Assembly: GCF_014218295.1 (NCBI RefSeq)
Contig: NZ_AP023287.1
Span: forward strand, 4,216,001 to 4,280,000
DNA: 64,000 bases
Source of the DNA: Mycolicibacterium litorale
GTDB taxonomy: Bacteria; Actinomycetota; Actinomycetes; Mycobacteriales; Mycobacteriaceae
Reading direction: 5' to 3'
In this document: in pieces, positions 1 through 12,627 of the stretch
Layout of the letters: the number at the start of each line of letters is the position of its first letter
Numbering within the stretch: the stretch's first letter is position 1
Notes under the pieces: generated by a model
What the model was told of the DNA's origin: nothing
Databases searched by the model: none
The model's input: the letters and a program-made list of their open reading frames with translations, nothing else
Position numbers and translations under genes: made by a program

Positions 1-2
1 CG

Positions 3-611
3 AAGGCCACGAAGGTCACCGGTATCGACAAGGTACCCACGGACCAGGCGGTGCCGGTGCGCGCGCCCGGACCGATGCGCGGCGGCGCCGGCAGCGGCCT
101 GCGTGACGACGTCATCGGCAACCAGAGGCTGCACGGCGGCGACGACCAGGCGGTCTACGCCTACGCCCGCGAAGACCTCGACCACTGGCAGAGCACGCTG
201 GACCGGCCGCTGGCCAACGGGAACTTCGGCGAGAACCTCACCACCGCCGGCGTCGACGTGACCGGCGCCAGGATCGGCGAGCGCTGGCGCGTCGGCACCG
301 ACGGTCTGCTGCTCGAGGTCACCTCCCCACGGACCCCGTGCCGGACCTTCGCGTCGTTCCTTGGCGTGCGCGGCTGGATCACGACGTTCACGCGGGCCGC
401 CGCCCCCGGCGCCTACCTGCGGGTGATCCACCCGGGCACGGTGCGGGCGGGCGACGACATCGAGGTGGTCGACCGCCCCGACACCGACATCACCGTCGGC
501 CTGGTGTTCCGCGCCATCCGCGGCGGCGAGTCCGAGCTGCTGCCCCGGCTCCTCGACGTCGCCGCACTCCCGGAGGACATCAGGGCGCTGGCCCGCAAAC
601 GCATCGCCTAA
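3..611 (+). CDS. MOSC domain protein, 5' end cut by window edge
   Basis: The frame is open from the first bases of the window, so the true start lies upstream. The visible product has the MOSC (molybdenum cofactor sulfurase C-terminal, YiiM-like) pattern: RAPGPMRGG near the start, the IGNQRLHGGDDQAVY segment, FGENLTT, GERWRVG, and the SPRTPCRTF segment whose Cys is the conserved thiol of this fold. MOSC proteins bind the molybdenum cofactor or take part in detoxifying N-hydroxylated compounds; which applies here cannot be told. The stop codon overlaps the stop of the convergent gene by three bases. Only a short N-terminal piece should be missing. Confidence 0.85.
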   Translation, partial: KATKVTGIDKVPTDQAVPVRAPGPMRGGAGSGLRDDVIGNQRLHGGDDQAVYAYAREDLDHWQSTLDRPLANGNFGENLTTAGVDVTGARIGERWRVGTDGLLLEVTSPRTPCRTFASFLGVRGWITTFTRAAAPGAYLRVIHPGTVRAGDDIEVVDRPDTDITVGLVFRAIRGGESELLPRLLDVAALPEDIRALARKRIA

Positions 612-1663
612 CCCAGCCGCGGCGCCGCCCGGCCGCTGATCAGCGGCAGGTCGAGGTAGGTGGCGATGCCGGGGGCGGCCGCGCAGACCGCGGGAATGGA
701 GTTCACGCAGTGCGCGGCGGTCGCCACGATGCCGTTGTTGCTCTCCAGTCCCGACTCGACGCTCTCGGGCTGGAATCCCTTGACGGTCACCGTGAAATCC
801 GGATTGCCGTGCACCTCCATCTCGTAGCGCTCTCCCGCTTCGCCGAAGGTCCACGGGGGGTCGAGATGCTCCTGGCCCATCAGCCAGTTGACGGTGACGC
901 GGACGACGACCTCGCCGTCGACGGTGGCCTCCCAGTGGAACCGCCGCCCGGCGACCTGCCCGGGCGCGATGGCGCCGATCGGTGAGTCGATCGGCGCGGT
1001 GGCCACTGCGATCTCCTGGGAGGAGCGCACGGTCGGGTCGGCGCGGAAACCCATCGTGTCGACGACCATCTTCACCGACTGGATGAACCCTCCGTCGAGC
1101 AGTTTCTGCATCGGCCCCGACAGTGCCTTCTCCGGGGTGTCGCCGAAGCCCATCACGTGGCGCACCACGTCGGGTGCGTCGTAGGTGCGCAGGTCGGAGA
1201 ACTCCTCGGCCCGCACGAACGTCACGCCCGTCGACATGACCGACAGCAGCAGCGGGAACTTCTCGCTGATGCCGCCGGGAGCGATCCCGGTCCCGTGCAG
1301 TGTGGCGTTGCCGTCCAGGGCGGCGGCCCGCAGCGGTGCGGCCTCCTTCTCGCCGGGATAGAACCAGCCGACGGGGGTGACGACGTTCTTGCCGGACCGC
1401 AGCAGGGCGGCCACCTCGTTCGGATCGGGCAGCAGCGGGGAGTACACCACCGCGTCGGCGTCGAGGGCGAGTATCTCCTCGACGCTGGTGGTGGCGGCCA
1501 CCCCGATCGGGTCGGTGCCGATCAGTTCGCCGACGTCCTTGCCCGCCTTCGCTTCCGAGTGGACCCAGCAGCCGACGAGTTCGAGCTCGGGGTGCTCGAG
1601 CACACCGTTGATGGCGGCGACGCCGACTCCGCCGGTCGCCCACTGCACCACCCGTAACGCCAT
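608..1663 (-). CDS. dihydrodipicolinate reductase-like NAD(P)-binding protein
   Basis: The 351-residue product starts MALRVVQWATGGVG, a Rossmann nucleotide-binding start typical of the actinobacterial DapB-like/2,4-diaminopentanoate-dehydrogenase-type family. It carries the GKNVVTPVGW and GTGIAPGG segments of that family. The ATG at 1663 is preceded by a GGAGG sequence at good spacing. The frame stays open upstream of this ATG, but that part has no domain and would overlap the divergent thiolase, so the short start was chosen. It is transcribed away from the thiolase and shares the intergenic region with the KstR-type palindrome, which suggests a role in sterol or lipid breakdown. The substrate is unknown. 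Confidence 0.75.
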   Translation of the reverse strand: MALRVVQWATGGVGVAAINGVLEHPELELVGCWVHSEAKAGKDVGELIGTDPIGVAATTSVEEILALDADAVVYSPLLPDPNEVAALLRSGKNVVTPVGWFYPGEKEAAPLRAAALDGNATLHGTGIAPGGISEKFPLLLSVMSTGVTFVRAEEFSDLRTYDAPDVVRHVMGFGDTPEKALSGPMQKLLDGGFIQSVKMVVDTMGFRADPTVRSSQEIAVATAPIDSPIGAIAPGQVAGRRFHWEATVDGEVVVRVTVNWLMGQEHLDPPWTFGEAGERYEMEVHGNPDFTVTVKGFQPESVESGLESNNGIVATAAHCVNSIPAVCAAAPGIATYLDLPLISGRAAPRLG

Positions 1664-1687
1664 GGAACCTCCTCTTGACCCCCGAAC

Positions 1688-1701
1688 TAGAACGCGTTCT
1701 A
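1688..1701. promoter_or_regulatory. KstR-type operator palindrome
   Basis: TAGAACGCGTTCTA is a perfect 14-bp palindrome in the 132-bp gap between two divergent genes. It matches the known mycobacterial KstR motif (TnnAACnnGTTnnA, usually TAGAAC-TG/AC-GTTCTA). KstR is the TetR repressor of cholesterol catabolism genes, so both flanking genes are likely regulon members. Confidence 0.75.
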
Positions 1702-1795
1702 CTCGATTCTGGCGCGAGCGTGCGGGTCTGTACGCGACACGCCGATATTCGAACGTGCATCTGCGCACGCTCGCGGAACAAGGAGGGTGCGCAAC

Positions 1796-2986
1796 ATGCC
1801 GCAGAAGGTGTTCGTCGTCGGGGTCGGGATGACGAAGTTCGAGAAGCCGGGCTCGCGGGAGGGCTGGGACTACCCGCAGATGGCCAGGGAGTCGGGCACC
1901 AACGCACTCGCCGACGCCGGCATCGACTATTCGCAGGTGCAGCAGGGCTTCGTCGGCTACTGCTCGGGCGACTCGACGTCGGGTCAGCGCGCACTCTACG
2001 AACTGGGGATGACCGGCATCCCGGTGGTCAACGTCAACAACAACTGTTCGACCGGGTCGACGGCGCTGTATCTGGCCGCGCAGACGATCCGCGGCGGGCT
2101 CGCCGACTGCACGATCGCCCTGGGCTTCGAGAAGATGCAGCCGGGTTCGCTCGGCGGCGGGGCGAGTGACCGGGAGTCGCCGATGGGCCGCCACGTCAAG
2201 GCCATGGCCGAGATCGACGAGTTCGCCATGCCGGTGGCGCCGTGGATGTTCGGCGCCGCGGGCCGCGAGCACATGCGCCAGCACGGTTCCACGGCCGAGC
2301 ACTTCGCAAAAATCGGCTACAAGAACCACAGGCACTCGGTGAACAACCCGTACGCGCAGTTCCAGGACGAGTACACCCTCGACGACATCCTCGGCGCCCG
2401 GATGATCTCCGACCCGCTGACCAAACTGCAGTGCTCCCCCACCTCCGACGGATCCGGGGCGGCGATCCTCGCCAGCGAGGCGTTCGTCGACCGGCACGGG
2501 CTCGCCGGACAGGCCGTCGAGATCGTCGGCCAGGCTATGACCACCGACTTCGAGAGCACGTTCGACGGCAGCGCCAAGAACCTCATCGGCTACGACATGA
2601 ATGTCAAAGCGGCGCAACAGGTCTACGAGCAGTCCGGGCTCGGCCCCGCCGACTTCCAGGTGATCGAGCTGCACGACTGCTTCTCGGCCAACGAGCTGCT
2701 GCTGTACGAGGCGCTGGGCCTGTGTGGTGAGGGTGAGGCACCCAAACTGATCGACAACGAGGACACCACCTACGGCGGGCGGTGGGTGGTCAACCCGTCG
2801 GGCGGCCTGATCTCCAAGGGCCATCCGCTCGGCGCGACGGGTCTGGCCCAGTGCGCCGAGCTGACCTGGCAGCTGCGCGGCACCGCCGACGCCCGCCAGG
2901 TCGACAACGTGTCCGCGGCGCTCCAGCACAACATCGGGTTGGGCGGCGCCGCGGTGGTGACGGCCTACCAGCGCGCCGAGCGCTGA
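1796..2986 (+). CDS. thiolase-like lipid-transfer protein (SCP-x/Ltp family)
   Basis: The 396-residue protein has the thiolase fold of the non-specific lipid-transfer/SCP-x group. The nucleophile region is [13 protein letters not shown] (Cys near residue 82), followed by the C-terminal [24 protein letters not shown] and [10 protein letters not shown] blocks. In this family the protein acts on acyl-CoA or steroid side-chain CoA esters. The ATG at 1796 sits nine bases after AAGGAGG; an in-frame GTG at 1787 touches that ribosome-binding site and is unlikely. The KstR-type palindrome lies about 95 bp upstream. It resembles M. tuberculosis Rv1627c in length and motifs (from memory, not aligned). 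Confidence 0.85.
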   Translation: MPQKVFVVGVGMTKFEKPGSREGWDYPQMARESGTNALADAGIDYSQVQQGFVGYCSGDSTSGQRALYELGMTGIPVVNVNNNCSTGSTALYLAAQTIRGGLADCTIALGFEKMQPGSLGGGASDRESPMGRHVKAMAEIDEFAMPVAPWMFGAAGREHMRQHGSTAEHFAKIGYKNHRHSVNNPYAQFQDEYTLDDILGARMISDPLTKLQCSPTSDGSGAAILASEAFVDRHGLAGQAVEIVGQAMTTDFESTFDGSAKNLIGYDMNVKAAQQVYEQSGLGPADFQVIELHDCFSANELLLYEALGLCGEGEAPKLIDNEDTTYGGRWVVNPSGGLISKGHPLGATGLAQCAELTWQLRGTADARQVDNVSAALQHNIGLGGAAVVTAYQRAER

Positions 2987-3141
2987 CCCGAGCGCCGAGA
3001 GCGCTGATGAAAATTCGTCCGTTTCGTATCGAACCGTCGGGGCCCCGGCCCCGTTATTGAGGTCAGATCGCCGCGAACCGGGAAGTTTTCCCACGCCCCG
3101 AGCGATCTACCTAAGAGACGACGAACGAATGGAGATCAACC

Positions 3142-3462
3142 ATGCGCACACGTTGGGCGCTTGCCGCAGGGGCCGCGGCGGTATGCGGGATGCTCGCCGC
3201 GCCGGCCGGCCTCGCGTCCGCCGACACGTCGGCACAGGACACCATCAACCGGTTACAGCGTGAGGGCTACACGGTCAACATCGACCGCGTCGGGTCGGCG
3301 CCGTTGAGCGAATGTGTGGTGACCAGCGTGCGCAACCCGCGGACGGTCACCTCGTTCTCGCCGATCGACCGGCTCGGCATCGACGACGACTACAACATCA
3401 ACGCGTTCAATCCGATCGTGGTCGGCCGCACGGTGTCGGTCACGGTCAACTGCGCGGGCTGA
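3142..3462 (+). CDS. small secreted protein, function unknown
   Basis: The 106-residue product starts with a clear signal peptide (basic MRTR, Ala/Leu-rich core, probable cleavage after GLASA near residue 27). The mature part is about 80 residues with two Cys, one in the SECVVTSVRNP segment and one near the C-terminus, which could form a disulfide. The pattern (REGYTVNIDRVG...LSECVVTSVRNP) is one I recognise as a recurrent mycobacterial secreted family without assigned function. A GGAG sequence precedes the ATG. A strong hairpin follows the gene. Confidence 0.75.
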   Translation: MRTRWALAAGAAAVCGMLAAPAGLASADTSAQDTINRLQREGYTVNIDRVGSAPLSECVVTSVRNPRTVTSFSPIDRLGIDDDYNINAFNPIVVGRTVSVTVNCAG

Positions 3463-3468
3463 CGCCGA

Positions 3469-3500
3469 CGACCCGACCGGGGGGAGCACCGGTCGGGTCG
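3469..3500. terminator. bidirectional hairpin terminator
   Basis: A 12-bp perfect stem (CGACCCGACCGG paired with CCGGTCGGGTCG, 8-base loop) sits between the convergent secreted-protein and dctA genes. No T-tract follows, as is common in mycobacteria. Confidence 0.7.
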
Positions 3501-3512
3501 CTGTCGGTGGGG

Positions 3513-4868
3513 TCAGGCGGTCGCGGGGACGCGGTCGCGGCTGTCGTCGTCGACCATGGTGAGCTCGTCGAACGGATCCTCACCGCGCAGCACCGAATCC
3601 ACCCTGTTCTTGTCGATGGTCTTCGTCCACGACCCGACCAGGATCGTGGCGACCGCGTTGCCCGAGAAGTTCGTCACCGCACGGGCTTCCGACATGAACC
3701 GGTCGATACCGACGATCAGGCCGACCCCGTCGAGCAGATCCGGACGGTGGCTCTGCAGACCCGCGGCCAGCGTGGCCAGTCCGGCACCGGTGACGCCGGC
3801 GGCGCCCTTGGAGGCGACGATCATGAACACCAGCAGACCGATCTGCTCGGTCATCGACAGCGGGTCACCCAGCGCGCCGGCGATGAACAGCGACGCCATG
3901 GTCAGGTAGATCGCGGTGCCGTCGAGGTTGAAGGAGTAGCCGGTCGGCACGACGACGCCGACGGTGCTGCGTTCCACGCCGAGGTGTTCCATCTTCGCGA
4001 TCAATCGCGGCAGCGCCGACTCCGACGACGACGTCGACACGATCAGCAGGTACTCGCGCGCCAGGTAGCGCACCAGCTTGAAGATGGACACGCCGGCGAC
4101 CGCCCGCATCAGCACGCCGAGCACACCGAACACGAACACCGCGCAGGTCAGGTAGAAGCCCAGCATCAGCGTGAGCAGTTGCGTGACTGCCGCCCAACCG
4201 GTTTGGCCGACGACGTTGGCGATCGCACCGAAGGCCCCGATCGGCGCCAGCCACAGGATCATCACGAGGATCTTGAACACCAGCTTCTGCAGGTGTTCGA
4301 CGCCGCGCAGGATCGGCTCACCCGAGCGCCCCATGGCCTGCAGTGCGAAGCCGACCAGCAGGGCGACGAACAAGGCCTGCAGCACACTGCCCGCGGTCAG
4401 TGACGAAAGCAGGGTGTCGGGTATGATGCCCTGCACGAAATCCATGAGACCGCCCGACTCGTAGGCCTTTTCGGCGAGTTCGGCGCCCTTGCCCGCCGCA
4501 CTCTCCGAGAGGTTCATCCCGGTGCCGGGGTGCAGCACGTTCCCGACGAGCAGCCCGATCGCCAGCGCGAAGGTGGACATCACCAGGAAGTAGCCGAAGG
4601 CCAACCCGCCGACCTTGCCGACGGTGGCGGCCTTGCGCACCGATCCGATGCCCAGCACGATCGTGCAGAAGATGACCGGGGCGATCATCATCTTGATCAG
4701 GTCGACGAACATCGTGCCCAGCACCCCGACGCTCTTGCCCACGCCGGGTGCGAGGATGCCGACGGCGACACCGGCCACGACCGCCACGATGACGGCGATG
4801 TAGAGCCAGTGGGTGCGGTCCCGCCTGGGCGTCGGCGCCTCGGGCGGTGGGTCGAGGGTGATGCTCAT
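3513..4868 (-). CDS. dctA: C4-dicarboxylate/proton symporter (DAACS family)
   Basis: The 451-residue membrane protein has the dicarboxylate/amino acid:cation symporter layout. There are about eight hydrophobic segments starting at residue 22, a serine-rich re-entrant segment (IVSTSSSESALPRL), the PTGYSFNLDGTAIY motif and the late FSGNAVATILVGSW segment. DctA imports succinate, fumarate or malate. The gene is divergent from a CitA/DcuS-type sensor kinase and response regulator, a common arrangement in which the pair senses C4-dicarboxylates or citrate and controls the transporter. The shared 97-bp intergenic region contains an imperfect palindrome. Confidence 0.85.
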   Translation of the reverse strand: MSITLDPPPEAPTPRRDRTHWLYIAVIVAVVAGVAVGILAPGVGKSVGVLGTMFVDLIKMMIAPVIFCTIVLGIGSVRKAATVGKVGGLAFGYFLVMSTFALAIGLLVGNVLHPGTGMNLSESAAGKGAELAEKAYESGGLMDFVQGIIPDTLLSSLTAGSVLQALFVALLVGFALQAMGRSGEPILRGVEHLQKLVFKILVMILWLAPIGAFGAIANVVGQTGWAAVTQLLTLMLGFYLTCAVFVFGVLGVLMRAVAGVSIFKLVRYLAREYLLIVSTSSSESALPRLIAKMEHLGVERSTVGVVVPTGYSFNLDGTAIYLTMASLFIAGALGDPLSMTEQIGLLVFMIVASKGAAGVTGAGLATLAAGLQSHRPDLLDGVGLIVGIDRFMSEARAVTNFSGNAVATILVGSWTKTIDKNRVDSVLRGEDPFDELTMVDDDSRDRVPATA

Positions 4869-4918
4869 GGGTCCTCCAGGTCGACATCGGTGTGGTCTGC
4901 AAGTAGGTTCGGCGAGGA

Positions 4919-4934
4919 CGTGAGCCAGGTCACG
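4919..4934. promoter_or_regulatory. imperfect palindrome in dctA/sensor intergenic region
   Basis: CGTGAGCCAGGTCACG has 5-bp outer arms (CGTGA/TCACG) and lies between the divergent dctA and two-component genes. It is a plausible binding site for the neighbouring response regulator; this is inferred from position only. Confidence 0.35.
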
Positions 4935-4965
4935 TTTTAGTTCATTTCGTTCAGCGGAGGTGTGG

Positions 4966-6567
4966 GTGCGGCGTCCGTGGCTCCGGTGGCTTCAGTGGCT
5001 TCAGTGGCTTCAGTGGCTCGGTCGCCCGCGGCCGCGCTCCCTGGCGGGGCAGGCCATCGCGCTGCAGGTCGTGGTGATCGCGGTGATCGTCCTGGCCGGC
5101 AGTGCCCTGGCCCTGCTCGATGCCCGCCGTGACGGCGACGAGGCGGCCCGCCAGCAGGTCGTCGGGATCGCGACCGCGCTGGCCGATTCCCCGTCGACCG
5201 CCCAAGCCATCGAATCCGGCCGCGCCACAGAACTTCTGCAACCGGTGACCGAAGCGGTCCGCACCCAGACGGGCATCGCGTTCATCACGATCATGGCGCC
5301 CGACGGGGTTCGCTACACCCACACCGATCCGCAGCAGATCGGCGGCCGTTACCTCGGCACGACGGCGCCCGCGCTGCGCGGCGAGACGTTCAGCGAGGTC
5401 TACACCGGAACGCTCGGCCCGTCGATCCGGGCTATCGCACCCGTGCGCGACGACGGCGGGCGCATCGTCGGGCTGGTGTCGGCGGGCATCACCCAGCAGA
5501 CCCTCGCCCAGCGCTGGCGCGCGCAGATTCCCACCATCGCCGCGGTGACCCTTGCGGCGGTGGGTGTTTCGTCGATCGGCGTGTGGCTGATCCGGCGGCG
5601 GCTACTGCGCCAGACGCACGGTCTGCGGCCCGACGAGCTCCGCGTGATGTACGAACACCACGACGCCATCCTGCATTCGGTGTCCGAAGGCCTGATCGTG
5701 CTCGGCCGCGACGGGGTGGCGCTGGTCAACGACGAGGCCCGCAGACTGCTCGCCCTGCCGCCGGGTCCCATCGACACCGCGCAGCTGCCGCCGTTCCTGC
5801 AGACTTCGGACCCGGGCGTGCGCGACGAGGTCCACGTCACCGACGAACGGGTGCTGGTGGTCAACCGGTCGCGGGTCGCGGGATCGGATTCGGAAGTGGT
5901 GACGATCCGCGATCGGACCGAATTGCAGGGCGCGCTGGGCGAACTCAGCTCACTACAGGTGCTCACCGATTCGCTGCGGGCCCAGGCGCACGAGGCGGCG
6001 AACAAACTGCACACCGTGGTGACCATGGTGGAGATGGGCCGGGCCGACGACGCGGTTCGCTTCGCGACCCATGAGCTCGAGTTGTCGCAGCGCCTCGTCG
6101 ACCGCCTGTCCGAGGCCGTCGCCGAACCGGCCCTGGTGGCGCTGCTGCTGGGCAAGACCGCACAGGCCGACGAACGAGGTATCGCGTTGACCGTCACCGA
6201 AGACACCCATCTGCCGTCGCACAGCGAGGCGCTGTCCGGTCAGGAGATGGTGACGGTGCTGGGTAATCTCGTCGACAACGCGATGGACGCCTGCGACCGC
6301 GACGACCCGTGGGTGGAGGTGACGGTCAACCAGGACGACGACCGGCTGCTGATGCGGGTGGCCGACAGCGGGCCCGGGATGGATCCGCAGACCTTCGCCC
6401 GGGCCATGCAGCGCGGCTACTCGACGAAGTCGAGCGGCGAGGCGGCGCATCACGGCCTCGGTCTCGCGCTGGTCGGGCAGGTGGTCAGCCGCCACCACGG
6501 CACGATCACCGCCGACGTGACCTACGGTTCGGTGGTGACCGTGACGGTGCCGGTGGAGCAGCCGTGA
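4966..6567 (+). CDS. CitA/DcuS-type sensor histidine kinase
   Basis: The order is: an N-terminal membrane segment near residues 25-47, an extracytoplasmic sensing domain of about 130 residues, a second membrane segment near 185-205, a PAS-like domain (YEHHDAILHSVSEGLIVL), then the kinase core. The phospho-acceptor is the His in RAQAHEAANKLH near residue 342, the CitA/DcuS H-box. N-box (LGNLVDNAMDA), G1 (DSGPGMDP) and G2 (HHGLGLALV) are intact. The GTG at 4966 lies five bases after GGAGG; a GTG at 4960 overlaps that site. The stop overlaps the response regulator start (GTGA). The extreme N-terminus carries a 9-bp tandem repeat. Likely ligand: a C4-dicarboxylate or citrate, from the divergent dctA. 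Confidence 0.85.
   Translation: MRRPWLRWLQWLQWLQWLGRPRPRSLAGQAIALQVVVIAVIVLAGSALALLDARRDGDEAARQQVVGIATALADSPSTAQAIESGRATELLQPVTEAVRTQTGIAFITIMAPDGVRYTHTDPQQIGGRYLGTTAPALRGETFSEVYTGTLGPSIRAIAPVRDDGGRIVGLVSAGITQQTLAQRWRAQIPTIAAVTLAAVGVSSIGVWLIRRRLLRQTHGLRPDELRVMYEHHDAILHSVSEGLIVLGRDGVALVNDEARRLLALPPGPIDTAQLPPFLQTSDPGVRDEVHVTDERVLVVNRSRVAGSDSEVVTIRDRTELQGALGELSSLQVLTDSLRAQAHEAANKLHTVVTMVEMGRADDAVRFATHELELSQRLVDRLSEAVAEPALVALLLGKTAQADERGIALTVTEDTHLPSHSEALSGQEMVTVLGNLVDNAMDACDRDDPWVEVTVNQDDDRLLMRVADSGPGMDPQTFARAMQRGYSTKSSGEAAHHGLGLALVGQVVSRHHGTITADVTYGSVVTVTVPVEQP
4981..5016 (+). repeat. 9-bp tandem repeat at sensor kinase N-terminus
   Basis: Four 9-base units (CTCCGGTGG followed by three exact CTTCAGTGG copies) encode LRW-LQW-LQW-LQW. 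Because the unit is a multiple of three, copy-number change would lengthen or shorten the cytoplasmic lead without shifting the frame. Confidence 0.85.
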
Positions 6568-7274
6568 GCACGCCGGCCGTCAAAGTCCTGATCGTGGAGG
6601 ACGATCCGTTGATCGCCGAGGCCCACCACACCTATCTGTCGCGGCTGGCCGGTTTCACCACGGCGGCGGTCGTGCACACCGCGCGGGACGCGATCCGAGT
6701 GGCGTCCGGTGCGGCCGCCGACGAGGAGCCCGTCGACCTGGTACTGCTCGATATCGGTCTGCCCGACGCCAGCGGGATAGCCCTGGCGTCGAGCCTGTCG
6801 GGGCTGCGTCCGGCCCCCGACATCATCGCGATCACCTCGGAGCGCGACCTGGAGATGGTGCGGGCCGCGGTGTCGCACGGCGCGCTCGCCTATCTGCTCA
6901 AACCGTTCACGTTCGCCGCGTTCCGCGACCGGTTGGAGCGCTACCGGCGTTACCGCGAAGCGCTGCCCGCGGGCATCGACGCGGCCAGTCAGGCCGAGGT
7001 CGACCGGGCGCTGGCCGAACTGCGCGGCGCCGCCGACCGTCTCGCCGCACCCAAAGGCGCGGCGCCAGGCACGACGGACGAAATCGCAAGAGCAGTGCGG
7101 GATTCCGCCGACGGACTCACGGCGGACCAGGCTGCCGCCGAAGTCGGGGTGTCGCGGGTGACCGCGTGGCGCTATCTCGAGCGGCTGGCCGACGACGGGA
7201 CGCTGACGCGTCTCACCGACTACGGCCGGACCGGCCGCCCGAAGACGCGCTACCAGTGGCGCGCCGACCGTTAG
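6564..7274 (+). CDS. CitB/DcuR-type response regulator
   Basis: The 236-residue protein has a receiver domain (acidic VEDDP, phospho-acceptor Asp near residue 63 in LLDIGLPD, Thr in ITSE, Lys in LLKPF). A linker and a C-terminal winged-helix segment follow (TADQAAAEVGVSRVTAWRYLERL). This is the CitB/DcuR/MalR layout. It starts at a GTG that overlaps the kinase stop by four bases, so the two are co-translated. Its likely targets are the divergent dctA and its own operon. The stop overlaps that of the convergent beta-propeller gene. Confidence 0.87.
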   Translation: MSTPAVKVLIVEDDPLIAEAHHTYLSRLAGFTTAAVVHTARDAIRVASGAAADEEPVDLVLLDIGLPDASGIALASSLSGLRPAPDIIAITSERDLEMVRAAVSHGALAYLLKPFTFAAFRDRLERYRRYREALPAGIDAASQAEVDRALAELRGAADRLAAPKGAAPGTTDEIARAVRDSADGLTADQAAAEVGVSRVTAWRYLERLADDGTLTRLTDYGRTGRPKTRYQWRADR

Positions 7275-8335
7275 ACCGCGGCGGTGAGCTCACGGACGTC
7301 GGGCCGGGCGATCCGGTCTGTCGCCACGAACGGCGAGTACGTCAGCGCCATGGTCGACGCTGGCACCGCCAGCGATGTCATCGCACCCGCGAAGTCGGCG
7401 ACGTAGAGCCGGCGGCCGTCGCCGCGCACGGCCACGCAGGCCGGGGCGGCGTCGCCGCTGATCTCGTCCACGATCTGGGTGGTCATCGTGTCGAACACCG
7501 CGACCCGGTCGTAGTCGACGACATATGCGCGGGTGCCGTCCGGGCTGACGGCCAATTGGGTTGGCGCGCCGCCGATCGCCACCGACGCGGTGACCGCGTT
7601 GGCGGCCAGGTCGACGACGTCGATGCTGCCACCGTAGCGGCGGTCGGAGCGCAGCACGTACGCCAGACCGTCGGCGCCGAGGGCGAGATCACGGATCGGC
7701 GAGGCCAGCCGCAGCCGCCGCACCACCCGGGTGGTCTCGGTGTCGACGGTGAGCAGGGCGCTGCCGGCGAGTCCGGTCGTGGCGACGTAGAGACGGCGTC
7801 CGGTGGCGTCGACGCGGACGGCGTCGACGCTGGCGCCCGGCCGGTAGCCGATGCCAATCGTGCCGATGCGTTCGGCGGTGGTGTCGACCACCGCGACGTC
7901 GACCATGTCGTCACCGGTGCGGCCGATGTACAGCCGCTTGCCGTCGGCGGTGATCGCCATGGCCGTCGCACTGAAGGCCAGCGGATAGCGCGCGATCACG
8001 GTGCCGGCCCGCGTGTCGACCACGGTCACGGCGTCGTGCTGCAGGGACGAGGTGGCGACGTAGGCGCGGTCTTCGGCGACCGCCACCAGGGTCGCCTCCC
8101 CGCCGACCGCGACCACCGTGGCGGCGCCGAGATCGGCGTCCATCACTGAGATCGAGCGGTCGCCCGGGTTGGTGGTCACGACGACGCCGGAGGCGCCGTC
8201 GACGGCGATGTCGCCGACGGCTCCGCGAGGCATCGCGGTGACGTCGAGTACGGCGACCTCGGGGTCGCGCGCGGTCATACCCACCGCTTTCGGGGCGGAT
8301 ACGGGAGACTTCTCACGCATGAAGATATTTGCCAT
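7271..8335 (-). CDS. YVTN/YncE-like beta-propeller protein
   Basis: The 354-residue protein consists of repeated blade motifs (GKRLYIGRTGDD, GRRLYVATTG, GTRAYVVDYDR, GRRLYVADFAG), matching a seven-bladed YVTN/YncE-type propeller. No signal peptide is visible. The ATG at 8335 follows GGAGG by 11 bases; an upstream in-frame extension (MHAKPAEVPRT) has no better ribosome site. Mycobacteria carry stress-induced propeller proteins of this kind (for example Rv1057), but orthology was not tested. Ligand or partner unknown. Confidence 0.75.
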   Translation of the reverse strand: MANIFMREKSPVSAPKAVGMTARDPEVAVLDVTAMPRGAVGDIAVDGASGVVVTTNPGDRSISVMDADLGAATVVAVGGEATLVAVAEDRAYVATSSLQHDAVTVVDTRAGTVIARYPLAFSATAMAITADGKRLYIGRTGDDMVDVAVVDTTAERIGTIGIGYRPGASVDAVRVDATGRRLYVATTGLAGSALLTVDTETTRVVRRLRLASPIRDLALGADGLAYVLRSDRRYGGSIDVVDLAANAVTASVAIGGAPTQLAVSPDGTRAYVVDYDRVAVFDTMTTQIVDEISGDAAPACVAVRGDGRRLYVADFAGAMTSLAVPASTMALTYSPFVATDRIARPDVRELTAAV

Positions 8336-8803
8336 GGTTCTCGGCACCTCCGCCGGTTTGGCGTGCACCGGCCGTCGATTTCAGTCGTTCATCGCGCCGG
8401 GATGGCGCGGTCTGAATCGAGTCTAGCGACGGCGCCACCACGGATTTCCCGGCGATTTCGTCCTGTGTCCATCCGACTTGCGGGGACTCTCAGACCATGC
8501 TTAGAGAGTTCTTCGTTATGCGACCGTGACTTTGTCACAGCAACATAACGCCGTGTATCAGCCTGGGCTGACAGCTGTTTCGCAAACGGCCCTTGATCAA
8601 ACATCCCGATTCCCCAGATCACGGATTCTTACCTTTCGGCCGGAAAATGAGCCGGAGATCACACCGCGGCACGGCAGCAAACTCGCTCCCGCGGCCGTTG
8701 TCGGCACCGCCGCAGGCCCGCGCCGGTGAAGAGGGGTGACCAGGGCCGCCTGCGCGGCCGCGACGGTGTTCGCTGGAGTCGGCCCTTACGGGGTGCGCGG
8801 CCC
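8336..8803. other. intergenic region, 468 bp, with a short palindrome
   Basis: No convincing gene is seen. A 13-bp inverted repeat, GTGACTTTGTCAC, lies at 8526-8538, about 190 bp upstream of the beta-propeller gene and possibly a regulator site for it. The rest is the downstream flank of the amidase gene. Confidence 0.5.
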
Positions 8804-12567
<3,764 letters not shown>

Positions 12568-12627
12568 GGGCCTCGCCCGGGCGGGCAGACCGATCCTGAT
12601 GGATGCGAAAACGGTTGTTGCGCAGTG

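Noticed and set aside
338..985. Arg/Pro-rich plus-strand frame at the window start
   Set aside because: Shadow of the MOSC gene and antisense of the reductase-like gene; the composition is typical of a wrong frame in GC-rich DNA.
1664..3094. Open minus-strand frame continuing upstream of the reductase-like gene
   Set aside because: It is antisense to the thiolase, has no domain and lies beyond a good ATG with GGAGG.
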